Assembly: GCA_044867425.1 (NCBI GenBank)
Contig: JBIOUX010000164.1
Span: forward strand, 11,912-75,911
Source: CAWBJP01 sp044867425
GTDB taxonomy: Bacteria > Actinomycetota > Acidimicrobiia > IMCC26256 > BP-133
Length of the DNA stretch: 64,000 nt
Direction of reading: 5' to 3'
The notes below the pieces were generated by a model. That model did not search any database. It saw only the letters and a list, made by a program, of their open reading frames with translations, and was not told where the DNA came from. Both the position numbers and the translations under genes were made by a program. Positions 47,471 through 55,573 of the stretch are shown in pieces (within the stretch, counting starts at the first letter, position 1; each line of letters begins with the position of its first letter).

Positions 47471-48448
47471 CTACTTGGCCGGCTCGTGCGGGTGGAACTG
47501 TGGGACCCACTTGCGCACGGCCTGGTAGGGGCCGGCCTCCTCGGGCACGAAGGGCGGGCGCTCCTGGTAGCGCAGGTTCTCCCAGATGGGGAAGTCCTCC
47601 TGGGCCAGCTTGTACTGGAGGGCGTAGAGCATGTCCCGCTGCTTCTCGGGCAGCGTGCGGGGCACGAAGACGGTGAAGTGGAAGTCGCTCCGGTCCCCGT
47701 CGATCGGCGTGATGCAGGCCGATTGTGAGGTGTCCCCCAGGCCCTTGATGTTGGTGAGCAGGAGGCCGAGCCCCTGGACGAAGACGTCGAACTCCCCCTG
47801 GGCGGCGGTGAGGGGGATCTCCTCGTCCTGGGCGTCGAGCGGCTCGGTGAAGCGCTGGACGCTGTGGATCCTGTGGCCGTCGGTGGAGAACTCGAGGAAG
47901 GCCGGGACCCGTACCGTCCCGTGCACGTAGCGGAAGTGGAAGATGTCGGGGAGGTTCTCGATCAGCAGCTGGGGCTGCATGGCCACGCCCTCCCAGCGCC
48001 GGGCGCCGTCGGGCCACACGGGGTAGTAGTCGTCGAGGGGGAAGGGCAGCTGCAGCTTCTCCGGCTCCCACGACGGTGGGTTGCCGGCGGCGTCGTGCCA
48101 CACCAGCACGAAGGGCTCGACCTCCCGGACCTGCCAGGTCGGAATGCGCTTGGCCTGCGTCTTGCGCTTGGAATAGGGGATGTCGACGGTGCAGCCCTCG
48201 CAGCTCCAGCGCCAGTGGTGGAAGGGGCAGATGATGTCGTCGCCGGCCACTTCGCCGCCGAAGCCCAGGTGGGCACCGAGATGGGCGCAGTGGGCGTCGA
48301 GGACGTGGACCTGGCCTGACTCACCCCGGTAGGCGACCAGGTCGCGGTCGAAATAGTGCATGGGCTTCACGTTGCCCACCGCCAGCTCGTCGCTCCAGGC
48401 GATCTGGAACCAGCCCGTGGGCATGGTGGTCCACGGAAAACCTTTCAT
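47471..48448 (-). CDS. Rieske non-heme iron oxygenase, KshA-like
   Basis: This 325-residue oxygenase has the Rieske cluster motif CAHLGAHLGFGG with CPFHHW (CxH...CxxH) at about residues 52-75, and the mononuclear iron motif ENLPDIFHFRYVHG (D/N...HxxxxH). The architecture and size match 3-ketosteroid 9-alpha-hydroxylase oxygenase (KshA) and its relatives. The substrate may be a steroid or other polycyclic acid. ATG 48448 overlaps the LLM gene stop. A dedicated reductase (KshB) is not in the window. Confidence 0.88.
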   Translation of the reverse strand: MKGFPWTTMPTGWFQIAWSDELAVGNVKPMHYFDRDLVAYRGESGQVHVLDAHCAHLGAHLGFGGEVAGDDIICPFHHWRWSCEGCTVDIPYSKRKTQAKRIPTWQVREVEPFVLVWHDAAGNPPSWEPEKLQLPFPLDDYYPVWPDGARRWEGVAMQPQLLIENLPDIFHFRYVHGTVRVPAFLEFSTDGHRIHSVQRFTEPLDAQDEEIPLTAAQGEFDVFVQGLGLLLTNIKGLGDTSQSACITPIDGDRSDFHFTVFVPRTLPEKQRDMLYALQYKLAQEDFPIWENLRYQERPPFVPEEAGPYQAVRKWVPQFHPHEPAK

Positions 48449-49311
48449 GTGTACTCCTGGAAGACGTTCCACAGGGCGTCGACCGAAGCCAGCCATCCGT
48501 CCAGCATCCGTTGGGTGGGGGAGGAGAGGACGTGGTCGACTCCGGCCTCGACAGAGGCGTCGAGGTGGCGGCGGAGCTCGTCGAGGTCACCCGACAGGCC
48601 GTCGACATCAAGCCGCATGGAAATCGTGAATTGCGGCTCCGGCCGCTCCTCCCGGAGCCGCTTCGCCGTGGTCGTGAGGTCGTCGAGGGTGACGTAGCGA
48701 CGCTGGTCCGGGTTGGCCAGCTGGCGGAGGGGGACACCGACGCCCTGCCACCCGTCGCCCTTCTCCACCGCCCGGCGGAGCGCCCGCTCGCTCGTGCCGC
48801 CGACCCAGATGGGGATGGGCCGGGTGGGCAGAGGCTTCACCTTCATGTCGCGGAAGCGGACGGTGGGACCGTCGAAGCTGGTCGGGGCCTCGGCCCAACA
48901 GGTGCGGAGCACGTCGACGGCTTCGTCGGTCAGGTCACCCCGGCGCCCGAAGGGGACGCCGCAGGCGTCGAACTCGGCCTCCAGCCACCCGGCGCCGATG
49001 CCGAGTACGAGCCGGCCGCCGGAGAGGACGTCGATGGTGGCCAGCTGCTTGGCCGCCACCACCGGCCGGCGCAGGGGCAGGACGAGGACGCTGGTGCCCA
49101 GACCGACCCGGCTGGTCACGGCGCTGACGAAGGCCAGGGTGGACATGGCCTCCAGCAGAAACGACGGGGGATAGGGCACACCCTCGGGGACGGCGATGTG
49201 GTCGGCCACCCACACGTCGTCGAAGCCGAGGTCCTCGGCCTGGCGGGCCGTCCGGGTCAGGCTCTCGGGGCTGGCCGGACCGTACTGAGGGAGGGCGATC
49301 CCGAAGCGCAT
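48445..49311 (-). CDS. LLM-class F420-dependent oxidoreductase
   Basis: This 288-residue TIM-barrel protein starts MRFGIALPQYGPASPE and shows the luciferase-like signatures LGFDDVWVADHIAVP, STLAFVSAVTSRVGLGTSVLVLP and GGRLVLGIGAGW. Actinobacterial members generally use coenzyme F420. It would oxidise or reduce an intermediate of the pathway encoded by this operon. It starts 2 bp after the dehydrogenase stop. Confidence 0.88.
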   Translation of the reverse strand: MRFGIALPQYGPASPESLTRTARQAEDLGFDDVWVADHIAVPEGVPYPPSFLLEAMSTLAFVSAVTSRVGLGTSVLVLPLRRPVVAAKQLATIDVLSGGRLVLGIGAGWLEAEFDACGVPFGRRGDLTDEAVDVLRTCWAEAPTSFDGPTVRFRDMKVKPLPTRPIPIWVGGTSERALRRAVEKGDGWQGVGVPLRQLANPDQRRYVTLDDLTTTAKRLREERPEPQFTISMRLDVDGLSGDLDELRRHLDASVEAGVDHVLSSPTQRMLDGWLASVDALWNVFQEYT

Positions 49312-49313
49312 GC

Positions 49314-50462
49314 CTAGCGGTCTCCAGCCCGCACCCGGCGAGCCAGGGATTCGGAGATCAGCATCCGCTGGATCTGATTGGTGCCGATGTAGATCTGCAT
49401 GACCTTGGCGTCGCGCATCATGCGCTCGACGGGGTGGTCCTTGAGGTAGCCGTGGCCGCCCAGGCACTGGACGGCGTCGGTGGTCACGGCCATGGCCGTG
49501 TCGGTGCAGAACACCTTGGCCATCGAGGCCAGCTCGCTCGCCCTGGGATCCCCGGTGTCCACCGCCGCGGCCGCCTTGTAGGCCAGCTCCCGGCCGGCCT
49601 CGATGCGGATGGCCATGTCGGCGATGGGAAACGACACGCCCTGGAACTCGTAGACCGGTTTCCCGAAGGCCCTGCGTTCCAGGGTGTAGGCGAGGGCGTA
49701 CTCCATGGCGCCGGCGGCCAGCCCGCAGGCCATGCCCGCCACATTCGGGCGGGCGAAGTCGAGGAGGCGCTGGGCGGCCCGCAGGCCGGTGTCGCCGCCG
49801 ATCATGTTCTCGGCCGGGACCTCCACGTTCTCGAAGGCCAGGGCGGCCAGCGAGCTGCCTCGCAGCCCCATCTTGCGCTCCTCCCGGAGCACGCTGACCC
49901 CGGGCGACTCCACGGTGTCGACCATGAACATGCGCAGGCCGCTCCAGCCCGAGCCGGGCTCGACGGTGGCCACCAGGGCGAAGAAGTTGGCGTGGCCGCC
50001 GTTGGTGATGAAGCACTTCTCGCCGTTGATGAGATAGGAGCCGCCCTTGTCCACGGCGTGGGTGCGGATCCCGCCCAGGTCGCTGCCCGCCTCCGGTTCG
50101 GTGGCGGCGAAGCAGCCGATGCGCTCGTCGAGGAGCGGGAAGAGCCGGTCCTGCTGCTCGGGGGTGCCCAGGAAGCGCAGGGGGATGGCGGGACCGAAGT
50201 TCTCGAACATCTGGGCGGCGGCGGCGTTCACCTTGGCGATGCCCTCGGCCAGGATGACCCACTCGGTCGAGCCGGCCTCGGCGCCCCCATACCTCTCGGG
50301 GGTCATGAGCGACAGCCAGCCCAGCTCCCGGTAGAGATCGAGGAGGTCGTGGGGGAACTTGTCCTCCTCTTCCATGCGGGCGCCGATGGGGGCGATGCGC
50401 TCCTCCGCCACCCGGGCCACCGTCACCGCGAAGAGCTCCTGCTCCGGGGTGAGCGTGGGCAT
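49314..50462 (-). CDS. Acyl-CoA dehydrogenase, first gene of six-gene operon
   Basis: This 382-residue FAD enzyme has ATEPEAGSDLGGIRTHAV, KCFITNGGHANFF and the carboxy-terminal QIYIGTNQIQR. Here the usual catalytic Glu of YEGT is Ile (YIGT), unlike its close paralog at 45156 (YEGT). The base may lie elsewhere, or this copy may serve as a non-catalytic partner. It is the first gene behind operator F. Confidence 0.9.
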   Translation of the reverse strand: MPTLTPEQELFAVTVARVAEERIAPIGARMEEEDKFPHDLLDLYRELGWLSLMTPERYGGAEAGSTEWVILAEGIAKVNAAAAQMFENFGPAIPLRFLGTPEQQDRLFPLLDERIGCFAATEPEAGSDLGGIRTHAVDKGGSYLINGEKCFITNGGHANFFALVATVEPGSGWSGLRMFMVDTVESPGVSVLREERKMGLRGSSLAALAFENVEVPAENMIGGDTGLRAAQRLLDFARPNVAGMACGLAAGAMEYALAYTLERRAFGKPVYEFQGVSFPIADMAIRIEAGRELAYKAAAAVDTGDPRASELASMAKVFCTDTAMAVTTDAVQCLGGHGYLKDHPVERMMRDAKVMQIYIGTNQIQRMLISESLARRVRAGDR

Positions 50463-50469
50463 GGCGCCT

Positions 50470-50493
50470 CCGAATGAGCAGTCGGTCAGTTTC
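50470..50493 (-). promoter_or_regulatory. Promoter -10 and TetR-type operator, site F
   Basis: CCGAATGAGCAGTCGGTCAG (50470-50489) ends only 7 bp from the acyl-CoA dehydrogenase start. On the minus strand GAAACT (50493-50488) can serve as -10, with CTAACA 18 bp further up as a weak -35. The leader would be very short. It would govern the whole six-gene operon. Confidence 0.6.
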
Positions 50494-50513
50494 CGGGCCA
50501 GACTCTAACGGTG

Positions 50514-51161
50514 TTAGGGAAGGGCGTCAACGCCTTCGATCCGGGCCGCCAGCCCCTCCAGCAGGGCCCGGCAGGCCAGCTCGAAGCGCTCGTCCTCGTC
50601 GACGGCGTCGCGCTCGAGGGCGAGCCGCAGGTCGTCATACCCCTCGGCGGGCAGCTCGGCCCTCCACGCCGCCGCCGGAGCGTTGAGGCCATAGAGCACC
50701 GAGCCGGTGCAGAAGGCCTCCAGGGCGTTGATGAGGGTGATCTGGTAGGCCGGGGACACGCCGGCGGCCGTGAGCCGCCGCGTGGCGTAGTCGTAGGTGG
50801 CCGACCCGGCCCGGCGGTTGTAGCGGCCGAAGACCAGAGGCAGCAGGTTGGGGTGGGCCAGCAGGGCCTGCCGGTAGGAGCGGGCCATCTCCATCAACCA
50901 GTCGACCCAGCCGGCCGTGTCGTCCTCCAGGGGCCGCAATTCGGCGAAGGCCAGCGTGGCCACCCCGTCGAGGATCTCCTCCTTGTCGCGGAAGTGGTGG
51001 TAGAGCGAGGCCCCCCGCAGGCCAAGGGCGTCAGCCAGGCGCCGGATGCTGAAGGCTTCCAGCCCTTCGGCGTCGATGATGGCCAGGGCCTCCTCGACCG
51101 CCCGGCGCTGGAAGCTGGTGAACCGCTTGGGTCGCTCCACGACGGGCATTCTCCCTCTCAT
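50514..51161 (-). CDS. TetR-family transcriptional regulator
   Basis: This 215-residue regulator has an amino-terminal helix-turn-helix (SIRRLADALGLRGASLYHHFRDKEEIL, about residues 37-65 in two pieces) and a carboxy-terminal ligand domain of the tetracycline-repressor C type. It is encoded directly upstream of operator F and the operon it probably controls, on the same strand. ATG 51149 is an alternative start. It is one of two candidates for the protein that binds the eight repeated operators. Confidence 0.9.
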   Translation of the reverse strand: MRGRMPVVERPKRFTSFQRRAVEEALAIIDAEGLEAFSIRRLADALGLRGASLYHHFRDKEEILDGVATLAFAELRPLEDDTAGWVDWLMEMARSYRQALLAHPNLLPLVFGRYNRRAGSATYDYATRRLTAAGVSPAYQITLINALEAFCTGSVLYGLNAPAAAWRAELPAEGYDDLRLALERDAVDEDERFELACRALLEGLAARIEGVDALP

Positions 51162-51180
51162 GGTGCCCGCGCACTGCTAT

Positions 51181-52008
51181 TCACCGGGTGGCGGTGGCCA
51201 GCAGGTGCCCGGTGGAACCGAGCATGGAGGGCTCAGACTCCAGCAGGCGCAGCACCTCGAGCAGGTGGGACCAGCGTCTGGGGGCGGCCGCCCTGGCCTC
51301 GAGGTCGCCGAGCAGGAGCCCCGGGCCCTCTACGGCGACGACGGACACGCCGGCGAACCCCGCTTCGGCCACCTCGGAGGCAAGCTCGTCGGGATGGTGG
51401 AAGAAGGCAGTGGTGAACAGCCCCGCCTGCCGTTCCGGGTTGACGTGGGTGCCCGCCGCCATGGTGTGGCGGATGGCCGTCCACCGCTGATACCACTGGT
51501 CGTCATCCATGCGGCGCCCGAGGTTGTCGAGCACGGCGGCGAAGCGGCTGATGCCGGCGGCGACCAACACGCCGTCCGGGCGGAGTACCCGGCGGGCCTC
51601 CTGCAGGCACCGCAACCGGTCGGCCCGGCCGGTGAGGTGGTAGAGGGGTCCGAGCAGCACGACGGCGTCGGCGTAACGGTCGGGACGCTCGATGGCCCGG
51701 GCATCACCGACGTCGGCTCGTAGGGAGACTCCCCGTTCGGCGGCCAGCTCGGCGGCCTGGTGCACATGAAGCTCCACCGCGTCGAACAGCTCGACGTCGT
51801 AGCCCTGCTCCGCCAGCCAGACCGCATACCGCCCCGGACCGCCGCCCACGTCGAGCACTCGCCCCGACCCCGGTAGGTGGCGGGCGAGCACATCGACGGT
51901 CCGCTCGAACTCCAGCCGGCCGACGGCGGGGCCGACGAGGCGGTCGGCCTCGCGCCGGGCGCCGTAGTAGTGGGCGATCTCAGGGTCCAGCTGATACTCG
52001 GGAGGCAT
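51181..52008 (-). CDS. Class I SAM-dependent methyltransferase
   Basis: This 275-residue protein has the SAM-binding motif VLDVGGGPGRYAVWLAEQGY, a second acidic strand VELFDAVE and ARRVLRPDGVLVAAGISRF. The substrate is unknown. ATG 52008 (MPPEYQLDPE) was chosen where family proteins begin; the open frame upstream is not coding-like. It lies 19 bp upstream of the TetR gene on the same strand and is divergent from the binding-protein operon. Confidence 0.85.
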   Translation of the reverse strand: MPPEYQLDPEIAHYYGARREADRLVGPAVGRLEFERTVDVLARHLPGSGRVLDVGGGPGRYAVWLAEQGYDVELFDAVELHVHQAAELAAERGVSLRADVGDARAIERPDRYADAVVLLGPLYHLTGRADRLRCLQEARRVLRPDGVLVAAGISRFAAVLDNLGRRMDDDQWYQRWTAIRHTMAAGTHVNPERQAGLFTTAFFHHPDELASEVAEAGFAGVSVVAVEGPGLLLGDLEARAAAPRRWSHLLEVLRLLESEPSMLGSTGHLLATATR

Positions 52009-52118
52009 GACCCGCGATGGTGGCATGCCGGCGAACGGACGGGCCCGGGAATTTCCCGGGGTTCGGGCGCTACGGCGGAGCGATCCCCAGCGCATCTTTA
52101 CGCGTACAGAAAAAGTGG

Positions 52119-52162
52119 TTGACATTCTCATGGTGGGCGCGGTTGACTGAGGATTCAGTCAG
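52119..52162 (+). promoter_or_regulatory. Promoter with TetR-type operator, site G
   Basis: A perfect -35 TTGACA (52119-52124) is followed after 18 bp by TTGACT (52143-52148). The operator TTGACTGAGGATTCAGTCAG (52143-52162) is the most symmetrical of the set: TGACTGA and TCAGTCA are perfect complements. It controls the binding-protein and TetR gene pair. Confidence 0.7.
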
Positions 52163-52226
52163 CCACGGGAACTCTCCACCACGTGTCCCTGTCGCCGCCG
52201 CGACGCGCCCGTTCGAAAGGATGTCG

Positions 52227-53810
52227 ATGCACCGGAGCCTGCCCTCACGCCTGACCCTGGCGGCCGTGGTCGCCGCTGTCGCCCTGACCACAGGAGCGTG
52301 CGGGTCCCGTCTCGACCAGGCGGGGTTGACGGCGGCCAATGGGCCGTTCATGCAGGCCGGGGGCGTCGCCCCAGGATTCGGCGGCGAGGCGGTCCCCGGC
52401 GCCGAACCGGCCTCCGGCGACGCCGGCACCGTGGCCGGGACCGCGACCGATCCCGGGACGGGCTCCTCCGGCGCCGTCAGCGGCGACACCGGAGGAGTGA
52501 GCTCGGGAATCGCCGCGCCGGCGCTCCGGTCCGGCGGCGGCCCAGGGTCGGGAGCCTCATCGGCGGCCTCGCCCCCGAGGGCGACAGGCAGCGCCACCAC
52601 TGGCGGCTCCCCGGGCGCATCCAGCACTTCGGCAGCAGCCGCCCAGGGCCTGCCCGGCGGACCACAGCCCGCGGCTCCCGCCCCGGGTGGGAAGAAGTCC
52701 GAGATCCTGCTCGGCTCCTGGGGCGCCGAGTCCGGCATCCTCGGAGCCGTCAGCGGTCCCGCCCCGCCCGCCATCCGGGCGTGGGCGGCGTCCATCAACG
52801 CTCAGGGGGGCATCAATGGGCACCCCGTCCGGGTGATCCTGGGCGACGACAACGCCGACCCGTCCCGGAGTCAGGCTGTCGTCCGCAAGATGGTGGAGCA
52901 GGACAAGGTCATCGGCTTCTTCAACGACTACTCCTTCACGCTCCCGGCGGTCCTCCCCTACCTGGAGCAGAAGGGGATACCGGTGATCGGCAGCATCGGT
53001 GGTGACGCCTCCGGGGACCACTCACCCATGATGTTCAATCCCATGGTGGGGGCCGACGTCGGCCAGAGCTGGGGCTTCATCAACAACGCCCTGACCCAGG
53101 TTGCCGGAAAGAAGAAGGTGGGCATCGTCTACTGCCGGGAAGCCAGCACCTGCTCCGCCCTGAAGGAAGGGTTCAAGAAGCTCCTGCCCTACAACGGGCT
53201 CGAGGTCGTCTACGAAGCCTTCGTCTCCCTGGCCCAGCCTGACTACACCGGGGAGATGATCCAGGCCCAGAGGGCGGGCGCGGAGATCATCCTGCCTCTC
53301 GTCGACACGTCCTCTCTCAACCGCCTGGGCCAAGCGGCCCACCGCCAGAGCTACGACCCCGCCTTCGTCGGCACCTACAACCTCAACCAGGATCTTCTCG
53401 GCGCCTTCGCCAAGGAGCTCGAAGGCCTCTTCCTCAACTCCCGGGTACCGCCGTGGGACACCTCCCCCCGCATGCAGTTCTATCGGGACACCATGAACCG
53501 CTACCAGCCCCGGGCGCCCCGAGGGGATCTCGGAGCCGGGGTGTTCGTCGTCGGCAGGCTGTTGGCGGAGAAGATCGGGCCCTTCATCCAGGAGCCTCCG
53601 ACCACCGCCAACCTGCTCGACGGCCTCTACTCCTTGAAAGCGGAGACGCTGGGAGGACTGCTCCCGGGCATCGGCTTCGAGAAGAACCTCGACCACTCCA
53701 AGTCCAACCAGTGCATCATTCCGGTCAAGCTCAGCGGCGGGAAGACCGTCGCCCACGACCCCAGCGAGAGCTTTGTCTGCGCTCCGGGCTGGAAACCAGT
53801 GGGAGGGTGA
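52227..53810 (+). CDS. Lipoprotein substrate-binding protein, Liv/type-1 PBP family (third copy)
   Basis: This 527-residue protein has lipobox TGAC, then CGSRLDQAGLTAANGPF, a 110-residue low-complexity linker and a binding domain beginning KSEILLGSWGAESGILG. It is highly similar to the copy at 15857 over the binding domain (GHPVRVILGDDNADPSRSQ, REASTCSALKEGFKKLLPY). AAAGGA sits 5 bp ahead of ATG 52227; ATG 52221 is possible. The TetR gene follows with a TGATG overlap. Confidence 0.88.
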   Translation: MHRSLPSRLTLAAVVAAVALTTGACGSRLDQAGLTAANGPFMQAGGVAPGFGGEAVPGAEPASGDAGTVAGTATDPGTGSSGAVSGDTGGVSSGIAAPALRSGGGPGSGASSAASPPRATGSATTGGSPGASSTSAAAAQGLPGGPQPAAPAPGGKKSEILLGSWGAESGILGAVSGPAPPAIRAWAASINAQGGINGHPVRVILGDDNADPSRSQAVVRKMVEQDKVIGFFNDYSFTLPAVLPYLEQKGIPVIGSIGGDASGDHSPMMFNPMVGADVGQSWGFINNALTQVAGKKKVGIVYCREASTCSALKEGFKKLLPYNGLEVVYEAFVSLAQPDYTGEMIQAQRAGAEIILPLVDTSSLNRLGQAAHRQSYDPAFVGTYNLNQDLLGAFAKELEGLFLNSRVPPWDTSPRMQFYRDTMNRYQPRAPRGDLGAGVFVVGRLLAEKIGPFIQEPPTTANLLDGLYSLKAETLGGLLPGIGFEKNLDHSKSNQCIIPVKLSGGKTVAHDPSESFVCAPGWKPVGG

Positions 53811-54319
53811 TGCCAGCAGCACGGCCGGCGAGGCTCCGAACCCTCAGCGTCGACCGCATCGTGGACATGGCGGTCGAGATCACCGAGACGGAAGGCGTCG
53901 AGGCGCTCTCGATGCGGCGCCTGACCCAGTCTCTCGGGGTGACGACCATGGCCCTGTACGGGCACGTCCGGAACAAGCGGGATCTCCTCGACCTCGTCGC
54001 CGACCGCTATCTGGCCGAGCTGGAGCTTCCCGGCAACGAGATCCCCTGGGAGGACTGGCTGGCGCGCTTGTTCGGGTCGCTCCATGCTCTCGTGCGCCAA
54101 CCTCCCGTCCTCGCCAGCTACACGCTGGGATTCACCCTCAGCCAGACCGCCCGCCTGGGTGCGGACCGGACGGTTGACGAGCAGGTGCAGGACCTGCGGG
54201 ACCGAAGTGCCGAATACCCCCATCTGGCGGCGGTGGCCGAGCCCCTGGTGGGCTGGCCGGCCGAGCCGTTGTTCGAACACGGACTTGCCCTCGTGATCGG
54301 GGGCCTGCGCCCGGCATGA
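53810..54319 (+). CDS. TetR-family regulator coupled to a binding protein
   Basis: This 169-residue regulator has the helix-turn-helix ALSMRRLTQSLGVTTMALYGHVRNKRDLL in its first 70 residues (split here: ALSMRRLTQSLG, VTTMALYGHVRNK). The ligand domain is short for the family. Its start overlaps the stop of the binding protein, so regulator and binding protein are made together under operator G, which suggests autoregulation. It is the second candidate for the regulator of the repeated operators. Confidence 0.85.
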   Translation: MPAARPARLRTLSVDRIVDMAVEITETEGVEALSMRRLTQSLGVTTMALYGHVRNKRDLLDLVADRYLAELELPGNEIPWEDWLARLFGSLHALVRQPPVLASYTLGFTLSQTARLGADRTVDEQVQDLRDRSAEYPHLAAVAEPLVGWPAEPLFEHGLALVIGGLRPA

Positions 54320-54360
54320 CGAGCGGTCACCGACCGCACCGGGAGGGGACGCGATAATGT

Positions 54361-54380
54361 TTGACTGAATATTCGGTCAG
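54361..54380. promoter_or_regulatory. TetR-type operator, site H
   Basis: TTGACTGA-ATAT-TCGGTCAG is a near-perfect inverted repeat. GATAAT at 54353-54358, just ahead of it, is a good -10. The site lies 23 bp before the P450 start at 54404. Confidence 0.68.
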
Positions 54381-54403
54381 AAGGACGGAAGGGGGGATCA
54401 GCG

Positions 54404-55573
54404 ATGGGGGTGCCGGCACCCCGCTCTGAGCTCGACCTATGGTCCGACGAGGTGCTCCTCGACCCGTGGCCCCACTACCGGGCCATCCGGGACGCCGGGC
54501 CCGCCGTCTACCTCGAGCGCTACGACCACCACGCCGTCGGGCGCTTCACCGACGTGCGGGCGGCGCTGCGGGACTGGCAGACGTTCACCTCGGCCGACGG
54601 CGTGGCCTTCAACGACCTCATGAACGAGGCGGAGATGGGCACCGCCCCGGGCACCGACCCGCCCGAGCATGACCAGGTCCGGGCCGCCCTGCTGCAGCGC
54701 CTGCGCCTGTCGGAGGTCCGGGGGCTGCACACCATGCTCCAAGGCCGGGCCGACGCCCTGGTGGCGGACCTGTTGGAGCGCCGGACCTTCGACCTGGTCA
54801 CCGATCTGGCCCAGCCCTACGTCACCGGCGCGGTGGGGGAGCTCATTGGCATCTCGGGCGAGGTGCTCGACCGCTTCGGCCCCGCCGGGCCGTACTTCTT
54901 CGACACCGCCGGGCCCGAAGGGGAACGGGTCTACGAGGCGTTTCCCATCGCCCTCGAGCTGCTCCAGGAGATCGGGAGGCTGACCAAGGAGGACATGGCG
55001 CCCGGCAGCATGGGCTGGTCGCTGTTCGAAGCCGAGGAGCGGGGCGAGATCCCCGAGGACTCGACCACCATGCTGATTTGGAACTACCTCGGCCCGGCCT
55101 TCGACACCACCATCAACGGGATCGGCAGCACCATCTGGCTGCTGGCGCGCGACCCGGAGCAGTGGAAGCTCCTGCGGGAGGACCCCTCTCTCATCCCGGC
55201 GGCGTTCAACGAAGGTCTGCGCATGGAGGCGCCCATCCAGATCTGGAGCCGGGGCTGCCGCCAAGGCGCGGTGATCGACGGCGTGGAAATCCCCGCCGGG
55301 AGCCGGATGGCGATCATCCTCGGGTCCGCCAACCGTGACGAGCGGCACTATCCCGACCCCGACCACTTCGATGTGCGGCGCAACCCCCAGGACCACGTCG
55401 GTTTCGGACACGGCATCCACGCCTGCGTGGGCTCGCCGCTGGCCCGGGAAGAGGCCCACGCCGTGCTCACCGCCCTGGTGAACCAGGTGAGCACGCTGGA
55501 GTGCGGCGACCCGGTGTGGGCGCCGCACAACACCACCCGGGGACTTGCCAGCCTGCCCATGGAGATCTCCTGA
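54404..55573 (+). CDS. Cytochrome P450 (second)
   Basis: This 389-residue P450 has the I-helix YLGPAFDTTINGI (AFDTT in place of AGxDT), the ExxR pair in NEGLRMEAP and the heme loop FGHGIHACVGSPLAR. It is distinct from the P450 at 43966. It is likely to hydroxylate a hydrophobic acid or ring. It is the first gene behind site H and is followed with an overlap by an LLM oxidoreductase. Confidence 0.93.
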   Translation: MGVPAPRSELDLWSDEVLLDPWPHYRAIRDAGPAVYLERYDHHAVGRFTDVRAALRDWQTFTSADGVAFNDLMNEAEMGTAPGTDPPEHDQVRAALLQRLRLSEVRGLHTMLQGRADALVADLLERRTFDLVTDLAQPYVTGAVGELIGISGEVLDRFGPAGPYFFDTAGPEGERVYEAFPIALELLQEIGRLTKEDMAPGSMGWSLFEAEERGEIPEDSTTMLIWNYLGPAFDTTINGIGSTIWLLARDPEQWKLLREDPSLIPAAFNEGLRMEAPIQIWSRGCRQGAVIDGVEIPAGSRMAIILGSANRDERHYPDPDHFDVRRNPQDHVGFGHGIHACVGSPLAREEAHAVLTALVNQVSTLECGDPVWAPHNTTRGLASLPMEIS

